A stretch of 53,414 nucleotides of DNA from Obelidium mucronatum (GCA_025765595.1 JAIVFH010000194.1:1-53414), one strand, 5' to 3'. Positions 34,296-45,518 are shown, counted from the first letter of the stretch. The notes: a model not told the origin generated them from the sequence alone. A program made the numbers and translations.

Positions 34296-35706
34296 ATGAA
34301 CTTTGACTTGCCGCTGGTACGGCCCTCCTCGTCCACACACACACACTCTCCAATCTAACTGGCTCCTAGAACATCGATCGATACTACCTGACTTTGGTTC
34401 TGCGGGGTAGGGTGTCTGCAAAATCAATGATTGTCTGACGTACACCATACACAGCAATCAGCCATACTGTCTTTTTCCACCGCAGTTTTATGCTCACAAA
34501 ACCTGTTGAAGTTAATATCGATTTCATGGACTTGACATATGTAATGGTTTCTTTTTGGTTTGTTGTTTTGCTGTGTCTGTGGGACTCAACTTCGCCACTT
34601 CTTCTGTTTTTTTTTTTGTAGATTCGCGTCGATGATCCGGAAATTGAGCGAATGATTGACGATAAAATAGTCTCATTTCTCAAGATCTTGGATTCCAGTT
34701 TCATTGGCCCAGCGCCGAGTTCTACCTCATCATCAACTCCGTATAAGAATACTCCTGCTTCTTCTTCCACCGCATCCACACCCCATAACACTATTTCTTC
34801 TTCTGCATCCACCGTCTCTTTGAATGCTGCTGCTTTGATTAAAGGCGCTGCTGGTGTATTGTCTGGTGTTGGTGGTGCTGTGAGTGGAAGTACATCTTCA
34901 AATATGGTTTCGGGAGGTGCATCTGGGAGTCCACATTCTTTTATTCTTTCTTTTTCGGAAAGGAAACAAAAAAAGGCTCAGGGCTGGTTTTCGAATGAGC
35001 CTGCCGTCATTCCCTGGGAGGTATGTTGTTTGCCTTTCGTCAAAGGAAGCTATGGCCTTATCGCCGAAGGCGTATGTCTTAATTACCAATGCGAACTTAA
35101 CATCGCTAAGGCTTATTTGTCGCCGTCAGTGATGATTTAACTATAATTTGCCGTAGGCAAGATGAGATATTCCCTTGTTTTTTTTTTTATCAAACTTCCA
35201 ACCACCGGTCCTTTTGACGCACAAGTAACCGCCCCCTTTTTTTTTTCTTCAATCTTTATAAAAAAAAAACACAGCAATGGACAATCCGGCTTGTCATTAC
35301 ACAGTCCAAAACAGAACGAGACCAATTGCAAGCGAAAAAGTCGATTGAACAACAACTCCATTCAACGCTGTTGAAAATTACTCAGATTGCGAATGATCAT
35401 AAAGATCATGTACCAGCCATCACGACGCAGGACTCTTATCCGTTTCCAATGCAGGTGGGTTTGTTTGGTTTTTTGCCAAAGGGCGAATTCCTTTTTTTGC
35501 CGTATGCCGTAGGCGGCAAGTTTATCTCTTTCACTGCATACGGGGTTCCTACCGGTGCCGAAGGCGGTGTACGCCACAGCCTCAATCTTTTCTTCTCCCT
35601 TCTCCCATCTAACTCTGTTTCGTCATAAAAGATATCATTCAGCTCGGATCAATCTTGGGGAGGCATCATTAAAACTCTGATCAACACTTCTACAGTACAG
35701 TATTGA
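34296..35706 (+). CDS. ATG101: Autophagy protein ATG101
   Basis: Six exons (34296-34316, 34370-34406, 34455-34540, 34622-35020, 35275-35454, 35632-35706) give 265 residues. The HORMA-type ATG101 pattern is clear: DRYYLTLVLRG, ISHTVFFHRS, NIDFMDLTYIRVDD, the WF finger in GWFSNEPAVIPWE (W170-F171), then QWTIRLVITQSKTERDQLQ and a final beta strand ISFSSD. ATG101 stabilises ATG13 in the Atg1/ULK initiation complex. A Ser/Thr/Ala-rich insertion (about residues 75-150) lengthens it beyond the usual size of about 220. The first two exons are tiny (7 and 12 codons). Its start codon is only 35 bp from that of the divergent acyltransferase, so the 5' model deserves care. Introns 4 and 5 hold CGCC/GGCG hairpins. 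Confidence 0.85.
35062..35567. repeat. GC hairpins in two ATG101 introns
   Basis: Intron 4 contains CGCCGAAGGCG (35062-35072) and TTGCCGTAGGCAA (35148-35160). Intron 5 contains a nested TTGCCG...CGGCAA (35497-35518) and GTGCCGAAGGCGGT (35554-35567). They belong to the same palindrome type as those at 15.9 and 33.2 kb. Confidence 0.7.
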
Positions 35707-35911
35707 ACACAAAAGAAGAACCATAAAAAATCGTTGAAACGAAACAAAAATTTCCCGCTTTTTTTTGGTTTATGAAAATACAACCATCTACGGAAGGTGA
35801 GCGTCCAAACTGCTCAATGGTTGCGTTTCCCATTGGCCAGTCAGTTGTGAGGGTTCGTACCCCCCAGTAACTCCCCACTGGTGTTCGATAACCAAATAAG
35901 AATATTTCCTC
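35690..35911 (-). pseudogene. Orphan coding fragment
   Basis: After a TGA at 35912-35914, one minus-strand frame is open for about 70 codons and reads like real protein: EIFLFGYRTPVGSYWGVRTL, then TDWPMGNATIEQFGRSPSVD. Upstream on the same strand there is no continuing exon before the hairpin at 36031. It overlaps the last codons of ATG101 on the other strand. It may be the 3' exon of a gene cut off by insertion of the element that begins at 36.0 kb. The family is not recognised. Confidence 0.35.
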
Positions 35912-36004
35912 TCAATTTACCTTTTATCGATAAGACTTACTAACCGCGTGTTTCTTTATTTGTTTGATTTATGCCCCGAAACAATACTGTGGCTGTCAAT
36001 AATA

Positions 36005-36031
36005 AATCTCATGTGGCGGCCACATGAGATT
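36005..36031. repeat. Hairpin L1, left end of accessory element
   Basis: Perfect 12-bp arms AATCTCATGTGG / CCACATGAGATT around CGG. The sequence after it (ACAAACCGCCAACA, and further on GCTGCTGCCGCCCAG) recurs after hairpin L3 at 46009, so this is the conserved end of a repeated element. Confidence 0.8.
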
Positions 36032-36873
36032 ACAAACCGCCAACAACAAACAACATCAACACAAACAACGCATCTTCGGGAATTACATCAGCATCAGACG
36101 CAGCGTACCAGAATGTTGGTTACAGTGGTGCCAAGCGCGAGCACGACTAACGAAAATCGAGGAGGCAAGTAACACGCAACATGTGTCGCCTATTTCGTTC
36201 CCGCAATACTACCTATCCTTTGTTACTCACCTTTTTGTATCATTCTATTGCAGATGGAGTTGTCAAGCAAATGGCACCAAAGAAACCGTGTCTTGAAAAA
36301 AAACAAAGCGTTCAACAACCCGGCTGCCAATCCCAAACATCTACTGATGTCTTTATCCCGTACTGGTTGCGCTTCGAGCAGCAGTGATGCCTGTCGTAAT
36401 GTTGGTGGGGTCATAGCTGCTGCCGCCCAGTCTGCCAAAAGTACTGATCCAAATTCCCCCTCACATGTGAAACCTTGAAGAACAGGACCGCTGCTTTTAC
36501 TTAATCGTGTTGAATTTATTTTATTAACTGCATTTTAGGCTTTTACTTTGTACCATACGTCGATGTTTTATAAATGCCACAAACTTGCCAGCCAATTTTT
36601 GAAGTAAACAGAATATATTTATTAATTATTTATTTTAACAAAAACACTTAATTTTTTTTGCAATAACCTCGCACCCAAGACCAGAGTCACTCGCAATCCA
36701 TCTTTCGCATCTTTTATATTGCATTTGTTAAGTGCTAATCATGTTTGAGCGCAGATGCGTCCCCCTTTCTATCTCTAGGAACAAAAGATCAGGTCCTGGA
36801 GTATCAATCAGTTAAACTCTTCAATACTATTCTTCAGATTTGAGACATTCCAAGGAATTGAAGTCTGACTACC
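36032..36873. other. Left-end module of element A
   Basis: This segment resembles 46038-46240: both start with ACC-GCC-AACA-rich DNA and share ACTGATGTCTTTATC / ACTGACGCCTTTATC and GCTGCTGCCGCCCAG. A splice-like acceptor before 36254 and a short open frame (MAPKKPCLEKKQ) suggest a small exon or leader, but no protein is supported. It ends at hairpin R1. Confidence 0.5.
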
Positions 36874-36903
36874 AAAATCCCATGTGTATCCACATGGGAT
36901 TTT
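36874..36903. repeat. Hairpin R1
   Basis: Perfect 13-bp arms AAAATCCCATGTG / CACATGGGATTTT around TATC. It is followed by ATTAATA and, 20 bp later, the start codon of the 731-residue gene. Its twin R2 is at 45960. Confidence 0.8.
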
Positions 36904-36922
36904 ATTAATATCCTCCAAAAAA

Positions 36923-39499
36923 ATGAACGATCTCCCTCAAATCCAAGCAAACACAAGAGAGGCCTTAGCAAAAGGAAAGCGAGCCCATGCTTTAGCGCTT
37001 GCCAATGCGTTAGTTGCTGGATCGGCGTCTGCAAGCACAAGACCACAGGGGGGCGTAACTGGCCAAGCAAGTAAGTGGATCTCCAGCCCTATAACCAATC
37101 GGTTAAATGGCAACAAAAACATTTATACGCGCGTACCCTCATATCACCAACCTGTGTTGCGTTGCCAGCCCAAGCAGTGAAAGGGGGTAGAGCCAGCCTG
37201 CGCATCTTTGGTGAAAACATTCCTTTGGGAAGGATCCCAAGCAGGATTGTCGAAATATCTCGAGGTAAGTTTGAGTCTTATTTACTTCCATCCTAAAGAA
37301 AAGTGCAGGGACAACCTCAGCCATCTCTGCAACTCGAAACATTCCTTTAGAAGAAACACCAAATCATGACCTAGCGGAGGTAATAAGGATATATATTATT
37401 ATTAAATACTTCCTTCAAAAAACTGTGATAGAATCCTTTTTCAGCCAGTCCAGAGTATGGCGGAAAGTGTCTTGCGATAGCCGTAAACTATCAGAATTTT
37501 ATTGCTGTCAACCAAAAAGCAATGAAACATGCTCAAGTGAAACTGGCGTTTCTATGCAGTTACATGTGGTGAGTATGCATGGAGACACTATTTCTCTAAA
37601 TAGTTAATTTGTTTCAAATAGTTTGGTTACTTCAGATGAATACATGTGGAACACAATCAAGACAACACACCCACAATACATGGCATACCGGGCTATGTGT
37701 AAAAAAACCTTCCAGTTCACGGGAATGCCAGCTACGGAAGACGCAGAAGGCAAATTCCGCCAGGTTGTTACAGCTGGAATTGCAGTTGCCGAAACTGGCT
37801 GGTTCATGCAAGCTCATTTAGACGGGTTGGATCCAAGAAATATCGAACCAGATGATTTCACCATGAAATTATTCAACGCTTTCACGGAGATAATGCCGTC
37901 CATTGCTATATACACAGTTGCTGTCGCATCTAAATCGATAAAAGACGAGTGTGACAGTAATCAGGTGGATGGTATTGTTTTGCGCAGAATGCTTGAACAC
38001 AAACAAGGTATTAATAAGTTAAGATATTTTAAGAAATCTTTTCATTAGTTATGGTCTCTAGGAAAAACCCCGCCGATACTTCACAAGGAAGATACACCCA
38101 AGAATCTTGAAGACGATGAAATGAACACCAGCAAGCCTGCCAATGGTAGTGAACCAATTGACAGTCCAGAATGTGATGCTGGCCCTTGTCTGAATGCAAG
38201 CAATCCACCCGCTCACCCCCCAAATGCCCAACCTGAAACTCTTGGATTTGCACCTGGTGACAATGATTCCACATCTGGTGCAACTCCCCAACCTCCCGCT
38301 CCGACCACAGACCAACAACGCAAGCCAACACCTGAGGGCCAAGTTCCAACACCTCAACAAACAACTCCCGCATCCCCTGCACCTCCTGAACCCACACCCA
38401 CAACCACAGCTGCCACTCCTTCTCAAATTCCTCATGCCCCGCCGCCCGTACTGATTGCCCCCAGATCAGATGGACAACAAGCTTCTGGTACACCTGAAGG
38501 TCCCTTGACGCCAACCCGCCCCAAGAGAAGAAAGTCTCAGATTTCTGCCCCTGCTTCCAGTGACAGCGAGCCATGTCAATCCTCCAAAAAAAGGAAAGGT
38601 CGTAAAAGGGCATCAAAACCAAGCCCCTCCAAACTAATTGCTACAAACCAGCAATTCTTCACCGAAGCCTTCGAAGGAACATTTAAAAATGACGCTGGGG
38701 ATGACTTTATCGAAATCAAGACCGAAACAAAACCCATATTTGTGAAGACTGAACACTGTGAAGCTGCTGAATATTTTCTCCGTTATGGTCACCTCACTAT
38801 GAACGAATTCAGAAAGCAGGCAGCAGCAACCGGTTACGCCAAACAATTGGGCCAGCTATATGCAGACATTTTCAAAAGAGGTAGAATCATCTTTTCACAA
38901 CATGAATGTAGTTTATCTAAATCGTGATTTGTGTATTTTTTTGTTTATCAGCTGTTCTGTCAAACGAATTTATTTCGGACTCGTCTGAAGATGAAGTGAA
39001 AGTTAATGTAGTCAAGCAAGCTGGATTGAATACAATGTCCTCATCAATAGTCAAAGACGTATCGATAGGTAGGAATGCAAATGTTGCTGGAGATGATCCG
39101 ATGGTGTTGGACAACAGTCAGTCCGAGGCTAGAGAACACAAGGGAAAAACTGGAGATTTTCAGAAAGAGGGGGGAGTTCCCATGGATATGGAGTTTGACA
39201 ATTGGTGGGGTGGCAATATGGACCTTCCTTCAACAGACCCGCAGTCTGCTACCCAGCCGCCAGGTGTCTACACTCCGCATTGGATTCAGGAAGTGTTTAT
39301 TGGTATGCCCATTGAGATCCTAGTACCGGATGGCAACCAACTTTCTTGGCAATTGGCGAAAGTAGTTGGAAGCACTTCCCATCTTGGAATGGTTCAAACA
39401 GTTGAAGTTCAAGTGGATGGAAATAATCAAACCAACTTGAAAATAATTGACACAAGTGATCCAAGTCAATTAATTTGCCTGAGACAGTGTGGCGGCTAA
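36923..39499 (+). CDS. Element-borne protein of unknown function, 731 aa
   Basis: Seven exons (36923-37070, 37178-37264, 37309-37379, 37432-37568, 37622-38007, 38062-38880, 38952-39499) give 731 residues with all phases matching, so the gene is intact. A conserved-looking region (about residues 103-275) contains SPEYGGKCLAIAVNYQNF, QVKLAFLCSYMW and EGKFRQVVTAGIAVAETGW. A long Pro/Thr-rich linker with many NAQPET- and PAPTT-type stretches follows, then a basic patch (KKRKGRKRASKPSPSKL, probable nuclear localisation signal) and a beta-rich C-terminus (IQEVFIGMPIEILVPDGNQ). I do not recognise the family. It starts 20 bp after hairpin R1 and precedes the Ulp1-like gene on the same strand, 132 bp apart, which suggests a two-gene mobile unit. 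It could supply the DNA-binding or transposase role. Confidence 0.7.
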
Positions 39500-39631
39500 C
39501 TCGAACAACACATTGCTTTTATTCTTTTTATACACTTTTAGTGAATGTTGCGTTTTTATTCATAGCTTTTGTATTTGTCTTTTTGTGTAGCTGTTGGCAT
39601 TTTGAGAAAATAAGTATTAATTTGGCATAAA

Positions 39632-42600
39632 ATGAACCAACTCAAATCACCCGAGACTAGGCCACCAATTACCTGGCAGCAGCTTGAGGATCCAGAAACA
39701 CTCCGATCAGGACTTGAGGGACATCAACAGTTGTTTGGCATTCCAGGAGCCGCCTTGGCAGGGCCGTTCTTTGTGATTCAAACCAGCTTTGCTCTCCCAA
39801 ATGATTGGTCCCCTCGCATCTGCGAAACATTCAAACAGACACTGGACAAAAAACTTACTAAATGGACCCGAATTCAACGCAAGCCTGTCAATTGCCATAA
39901 TACAAGGCTGGACTGGATAGTCAGAATTGACCAAGGTGAATATATGGTCGAAATATTCATGTGGCCAGTTGTAAACAACTGGGGAGTTCAAGCCGTAATG
40001 AAAATAGGCACTGATGGTATATATTCATCGTTTGACGCTGTTGCGCAAATTCACCCACCTTTTCCAAGTGAGTAATTCCATTCTTTGTTTCACCAAACAG
40101 TTTAATCTCACTATTTTAGCCATTCTGGATTATTCAAACATTGAGGATTTGTTATCCCGGCTTGAGTGCCACGGAGTCTGCCACGCTCTACACCCTCTTG
40201 CAATTAATGAAACGGAACTAGTGACAAAGGTTCTTGAAGCGATGGCCGAATCTGTTTTCTGGCCAGTAAATGCCACCCATTCTCGTTTGGATTGGCTCCA
40301 GATGTATCACCTGGCTGGGAAAAAATTCTTTTCAGGTCTTCGGCATAATTTACCCGCAGGAGTGGAACGAATCTCGGGAAATGCATTCCAGTATAATCTC
40401 AACACTTGGTCTGATATAATGGATTGGGCGACGATTAATTCCGAGGAATTGAACTTGGGTCCTGGTGCATCTTCCACACTACAATCTGCTTTGAAGAAAA
40501 TGGAACAGTCCAGAACAACAGCGTATTCTCAAATAATGACACGGTTTTTTGGTGAAAAAATACTGGAATCTGAAATTAAAAGCACGGGAATTTCGCTCCT
40601 GATGAGCGTCCCAAAACTTACATTTCAACAGCTGGATCATTTCGATGCCCAGGTTATGGGTGTTTATTCAACACTATTCAGTATTGGTGAAACTACAAAC
40701 ACCACTCTCTTTCATAAGACAAGTAATTTTTTGGAAAAATACTCACCAAGGTGAGTTGGTATCTTGTTTGCCTTTTTTGGTATCTGACAACATTAACGTT
40801 ACATTCCAGATCTCGACTTTTGGGCGAACGAAACTCGGCTGTTTGTCAAAGCGGGAGCGGTGTCCCACTAATCGAGGCCGATGAAGTATATGTCCATGCA
40901 AACTATTCCTCTTTGCTCCAGGAGGAACCCCCTCAAAGATGGAGCGCGCGTGGATTTATTCCAGGCTCCGAGGTGTCATTTCTTGGCTTAGTGGGTCATT
41001 GCGGAAAAGGGAATGATGCCGAACCTCCCAGAATACCTGATTGTTATTGTGAAGAGTCTGTCAGGCCAACTTATCAAGACTCCTCGTCACTCGGTATCCT
41101 CCATTGCAGATGCCAACTTTTTGGAAAATCCAAGAAAGCTGTAGTTGCAGAATTACCCAGCTCCGAAGAAGGCATCAAACCGGTATACAAGCTGTTTGAC
41201 CAGCTTTGCGCTGACCCTTTTAATCGCCGCATCACATCAGAAGGGCAAATTCGAAGCAGTACCGCAGCTTCTTACTTGAAAGGGTTTCGCCATTCGTATC
41301 ACTTTGTCCGACTTGCTCGAGATCTTCTGTACGATGGTAAGTTTTGGGTTTTGTCAACTATAAAATCACAATCAACTTATTATTCATACAGGTCAGGCAG
41401 GAATGCTGGGGCATCTCGGCTCTACTGATGACATCACAAAGCGGTTAATGTGCTTTGTTAGGGCTGGAAAACTTGTGGATTTATTCAGCCCTGACAGTTA
41501 TGCAGTTGTTGCTGAGAATTTTGCAGATATTGTGGCCATGTCAATGGAGGAGTGGGAGCAGTTGAACACGGGAACAATTGGAGCTTCCATTGCCATTCAT
41601 GTTGATGAGGATCACTTGGGAAATTCAGAGCACCTGAGCAATGAAGATGATGACATGGAATTCAATCAGGATGATGAATTGGACGATCCAGATTACACCC
41701 CAGAAAACGATTCAGTCACTGAGCAGTTAAATGCAGATGAAAGTTTTGATGCCGGATACTTTCAGGAAGATGTTTTGGATGAGGCAGAATACTCTGGAGA
41801 AAATGATTTGGCAGAAACGGGAAGTACTACAAACGCTCCAGTCAATGCGTTGGATAATTTGGATAAAGGAATACTCCATCTGGAATATTCTGGGGACTCT
41901 TCTAATTCAACTGTTCAAGTCAGAAATGGAGTCCCGGTTGAACAGAAGGAATCCAAGTTCATTACACCCTCTGACAACAGCAGTGCTTCCCATTTGATCG
42001 ACACTCCAAATGAAGACACAACTGTCACAGAATCCGAAAGCAACGAATCCGGACGTAAAAGAATCTGTCTGTGTAACCTAGGCTCCACAGCTTCCCAGAA
42101 TCCTACCCAGGACTCAGCTGTAAAGGACAACATCGATTCATCTGGTACGCCAAGCACGCTTACATCTTCCGACAACACACCTTCTGTGGAAACACCCTCC
42201 TTGATATCTACTTCTGGACCATTGCTAGTTCAATCAGACACGCTTGTTACAACATCTACCAAGTCTGCCATTCTGCCGCTACCAGATGCAGCAGCAAACA
42301 TTCTCAAAATCGCCTTTAAAACTGAAGGGGATAAAGTTGTTACTCTAGCACATGGTGAACCCATACAAGCTAGTACATTCCGAAGACTATTGCCAGGACA
42401 ATGGCTTAGTGATGATGTAAGAAAACAACTAAACATGAACCATATTAAAACAACTGAACATGAACCATATTACTAACCCTTCATTGATTTGGGAACAGAT
42501 CATAGCCCTCTACTGCAAGTTGATTGAGCAACGAAACAAGCGGAACATCAACTCCCCAAAAGTTCACTTTTTCAATTCCCGGTTTTACCACCTTTTCCGA

Positions 42601-43156
42601 AAGGGGTATAAATATGTCTGTACCTGGACAAAGAAGGCGAGGTTTTCCTTGAATCATTTGAAACTTTTTTGAGTATTAACCTGGGATTTATTAGGTGGAC
42701 TTGTTTGCTCTAGACATGTGCATTGTAGTCATACATTCTCCAGAGGAAAAACATTGGAGCTGCTGTGTTCTGAACTTTTGCTTGAAGAGGATTGAGTACT
42801 ATGATAGTCGCAATTCCCCCAATGACCAGCTGTTTTCAGACATGAGAACAGTATTTGGAGCAGGAGCACAAGGACAAGAAGTGTGGAGCATCCTTTGACT
42901 TGACAGGATGGGTTAATTGGTGGCCAGAGGTCATACCTTTGCAGTAAAAATTATTAATGTACTAAATGGCCATATTTATTTAATTCAGATTATTCCCAAA
43001 CAAAAGAACAGTTTCGATTGTGGCGTTTTTGTCTGTGTATACATGGATTATATTACCAAGGGACTGGAGTTTGACTTTGATCAATCTGACATACCGTTCT
43101 TTCGAAACAGGATTGCGTATGAACTTTTACGTACGCGATTGTTGAGTGATTTGTGA
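39632..43156 (+). pseudogene. Large protein with C-terminal Ulp1/SENP-like (C48) protease; one-base frame break
   Basis: Exons 39632-40067, 40120-40750, 40810-41336, 41392-42416, 42499-42639, 42695-42929 and 42989-43156 give about 1050 residues. The first 640 residues are an unrecognised domain with Cys/His clusters (PDCYCEESV, LHCRCQLFG). An acidic linker (about 41600-42200) leads to the C48 protease: GQWLSDD, TWTKK, KHW (His codon 42752), YYDS (Asp codon 42803), FDLTGWVNWWPE and PKQKNSFDCGVFVC (Cys codon 43019). The catalytic residues are intact. Two oddities: intron 5 seems to use a GC donor (AAG|GCGAGG), and the frame shifts by one base near 42842-42846. C48 proteases cleave SUMO-like conjugates and are often carried by eukaryotic DNA transposons. 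Confidence 0.7.
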
Positions 43157-43169
43157 CTGATAAATAAAA

Positions 43170-43185
43170 TATTACAAGGCTTTGT
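43170..43185. repeat. 16-bp direct repeat flanking the dioxygenase gene (left)
   Basis: ATTACAAGGCTTTGTT occurs here, 14 bp after the Ulp1-like stop, and again at 45131-45146; a shorter form (AAAGGCTTTGTT) is at 45426-45437. The two full copies flank the dioxygenase gene. Confidence 0.7.
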
Positions 43186-43306
43186 TGAAGCATTCATGTG
43201 TGCAAGGACTTGGGCACGTAATGCTAAGGCCTGGTTGCGATTCGGGCCTGGTTGCGATTCGCAGCGACTTGGTCTCTATTCTATGTACATTTTTTTCAAA
43301 GAATTA

Positions 43307-43333
43307 AATCTCATACTGTGGCAGTATGCGATT
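43307..43333. repeat. Hairpin L2
   Basis: Arms AATCTCATACTG / CAGTATGCGATT (one mismatch) around TGG. The outer half matches L1 and L3 (AATCTCAT), the inner half differs. With R2 at 45960 it brackets the dioxygenase gene. Confidence 0.65.
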
Positions 43334-43672
43334 CATTAATCCAAATCACCGGCTAGTCACTTGTCACTGTACCACCAAATCCGTTGAAGCTGTTAATATT
43401 AGATTAACGGGGCATAGTTACTTGCAAAAACATGCTATAAGCGTTATTGCAAGGCTGTCTGGCTGGGTCATGTATTTTCACACCATGGCCTCTTCTTCAC
43501 ACCCCAAGCCCGCCTGCACCAATTCAGTCCCAACTAATGTTGGAACCAACCTATTATATTACTAGGTTGCATAACACGCTAAAAAACGTACGCGCTGATG
43601 CGTGAATATGTAATGCAAAGTCCCTTCACCTGCCAGAAAATTAATCGTAGTGTTCTACTTAATTTTTATTGA
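43334..43672. other. Non-coding stretch
   Basis: No gene was seen. Just before it, at about 43229-43260, a CCTGGTTGCGATTCG block is directly repeated. Confidence 0.5.
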
Positions 43673-45051
43673 TTAAAAAAACCTGGTTGCATGAGTTGCA
43701 GCAATGTTTTCGTTATAATTCACAAAACCAAACCTAACCCCAAACATGCGTACTTCATCCAATGACATTGTCCAGTTTTTACTCTGAGCGTTTTTTTTAA
43801 AAAAGAGGCATGCTTCATGAAGCTCACTATAGCAACTTGGTCCTTCAATTGTTTCAATCTTGTGCTCCAAGATTCGCGGTCTTGTCAACACATAGGTACC
43901 AGAAGGATACTTGATTCGTGCGCTCAGTCCTGGCATAAGCAAATCTCCTCCAGAATAATATCCAAAGACTGTCATTGGAGACAGTGCATGCAGATCCCCA
44001 TCGTCCTTCCGGTCATAGTGATAACAGACAGCGTCACAAACAGGGATGGCCCGCATCAGCTTGACCTCTCTGCTACAGCTGATTATATGTTCAAGCTTTG
44101 TTGTTTTGGCATAATAGTTGACGATAGCACGATCTCGAGTGTATGCAACAGGAGCCAGTATTTCGTGCAACAAACCAATTGCTTGCATGACAGGAGCCAT
44201 TTTGAAACGAAACTGCGAATACGCTTTACTTTTGTAGCCATTTGAGCAATCAGCGGCTGGAACTATATTGCCATCAAAAGAGCAGCTTTTATACTGACCC
44301 CGGGCAACACGCATTCCAATGTGGAATACACAACCAAACCTCTGGTAGGTATTTTTGTGCCGAACATCCGTTGGCTGTGGGGGGGAAGGAAAAGAGGAGG
44401 TAAACTGCAGGAAAGCACTTAGGGCTTGTGATTGAACATTGACAAGTGTATGAGTGCGCTTATCCAAGGCTACACCCTTTTTATGATCTGCGTTATAAAC
44501 CCAATCCAAGAAGCCAGGTAGAACTACAAGTTCAAGGACATTGTCGGCGGAGTAAATAATTACACCTGATTCAAATTCTTGAAGATGCTGCTGTGGGTTT
44601 TGAGGGGGTGTTTTGCCATAAAAGGCTTGGCGCTGTACATAGTAGAGATGCGTCTTGTTGCTCCGGTAGCATGGCAGCTTTGACAGACCAAACACTACAT
44701 TTCTGTGGCTCTTTCTGTCTTCATGGCAAGGAAAGTGATCTTTGTATGGAATGGTTCCTGGTGGTAGCTTGTGTTGGACGTAGGGATTGGGTAATTCAGT
44801 CAAAACTACTGGTGCATTAAAATCTAGAAATAGAGTTTAGTACATTTTTCATTTATGCTGCTGCAGGAACGAGAGAAACAAGTACCAAAAGTTTGGAATG
44901 GTCCTGCATTGGCCTTTAGGGTGGAAACATTGTCCTCGTCGCTGCTATATATCGAATCGCCATCATAGTCTCTTGCACTTAATGAATTGCTGTCCCTGCT
45001 CTCAATTGAGCAATCAGATAACTCGTCTTCCACTTCATTTGGTTGTGCCAT
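43673..45051 (-). CDS. TET/JBP-like 2OG-Fe(II) dioxygenase
   Basis: Two exons (45051-44886 and 44823-43673) join in phase to an intact 438-residue protein starting at ATG 45051. The first 55 residues are acidic and Ser-rich. The C-terminal double-stranded beta-helix carries the iron ligands HYD (H324, D326) and a distal His in ILEHKI (H376), with SPMTVFGYYSGGDLLMPGL and IKYPSGTYVLTRPR between them. This arrangement fits the TET/JBP-like oxygenases that expanded with DNA transposons in fungi, which oxidise methylated bases in DNA or RNA. Substrate cannot be told from sequence. It lies between hairpins L2 and R2 and runs opposite to the Ulp1-like gene. The family call is moderately sure; the dioxygenase fold is better supported. 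Confidence 0.65.
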
Positions 45052-45135
45052 CAGGCCAAGCCGGCTGAGAAGGTTGTTCTAATACAAATTTAAGCAAGTT
45101 CCCAATAGAAAAAAAAACAAATAAAAAAAAATTAC

Positions 45136-45228
45136 AAGGCTTTGTTATATCTCCAATCGGAGATACGAATAACAAAAGTTAAGTCAATCATTCTCTATCG
45201 AGAATTACGAGATTGACATCCAAGTTTC
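45136..45228. repeat. 93-bp structured direct repeat, copy 1
   Basis: A 93-bp unit starting AAGGCTTTGTTATATCTCC. It contains two internal hairpins, ATCTCCAATCGGAGAT and TTCTCTATCGAGAA, and an enclosing inverted pair TCAATC / GATTGA. The second copy is at 45427-45518. Confidence 0.9.
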
Positions 45229-45426
45229 AAAAAACCAAAAGGGGCTCGAAAGAGGGTGCTCTTACTTGACGGCGACGGAATCCTAGCATTTCAGGTGAAA
45301 GACTAATTTGTTTGTGTTGGTGTGCAGAAGAGTCGTCACCAAGTTTGTGCTAGGTGAATGAGAATTAGTACAAAATCTTATCAGTACATAAAAGGACAAA
45401 GAACAAATGAAGGTTTCATAAACTAA

Positions 45427-45518
45427 AAGGCTTTGTTATATCTCCAATCGGAGATACGAATAACAAAAGTTAAGTCAATCATTCTCTATCGAGAATACGA
45501 GATTGACATCCAAGTTTC
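45427..45518. repeat. 93-bp structured direct repeat, copy 2
   Basis: Identical to the copy at 45136 except for one missing T (GAGAATACG for GAGAATTACG). The copies are 291 bp apart, upstream of the dioxygenase gene. Confidence 0.9.

Noticed and set aside
35760..35880. Possible tRNA from a GGTTCGTACC motif
   Set aside because: The T-arm stem does not pair properly and no acceptor or anticodon arm fits; the sequence reads better as a minus-strand coding fragment.
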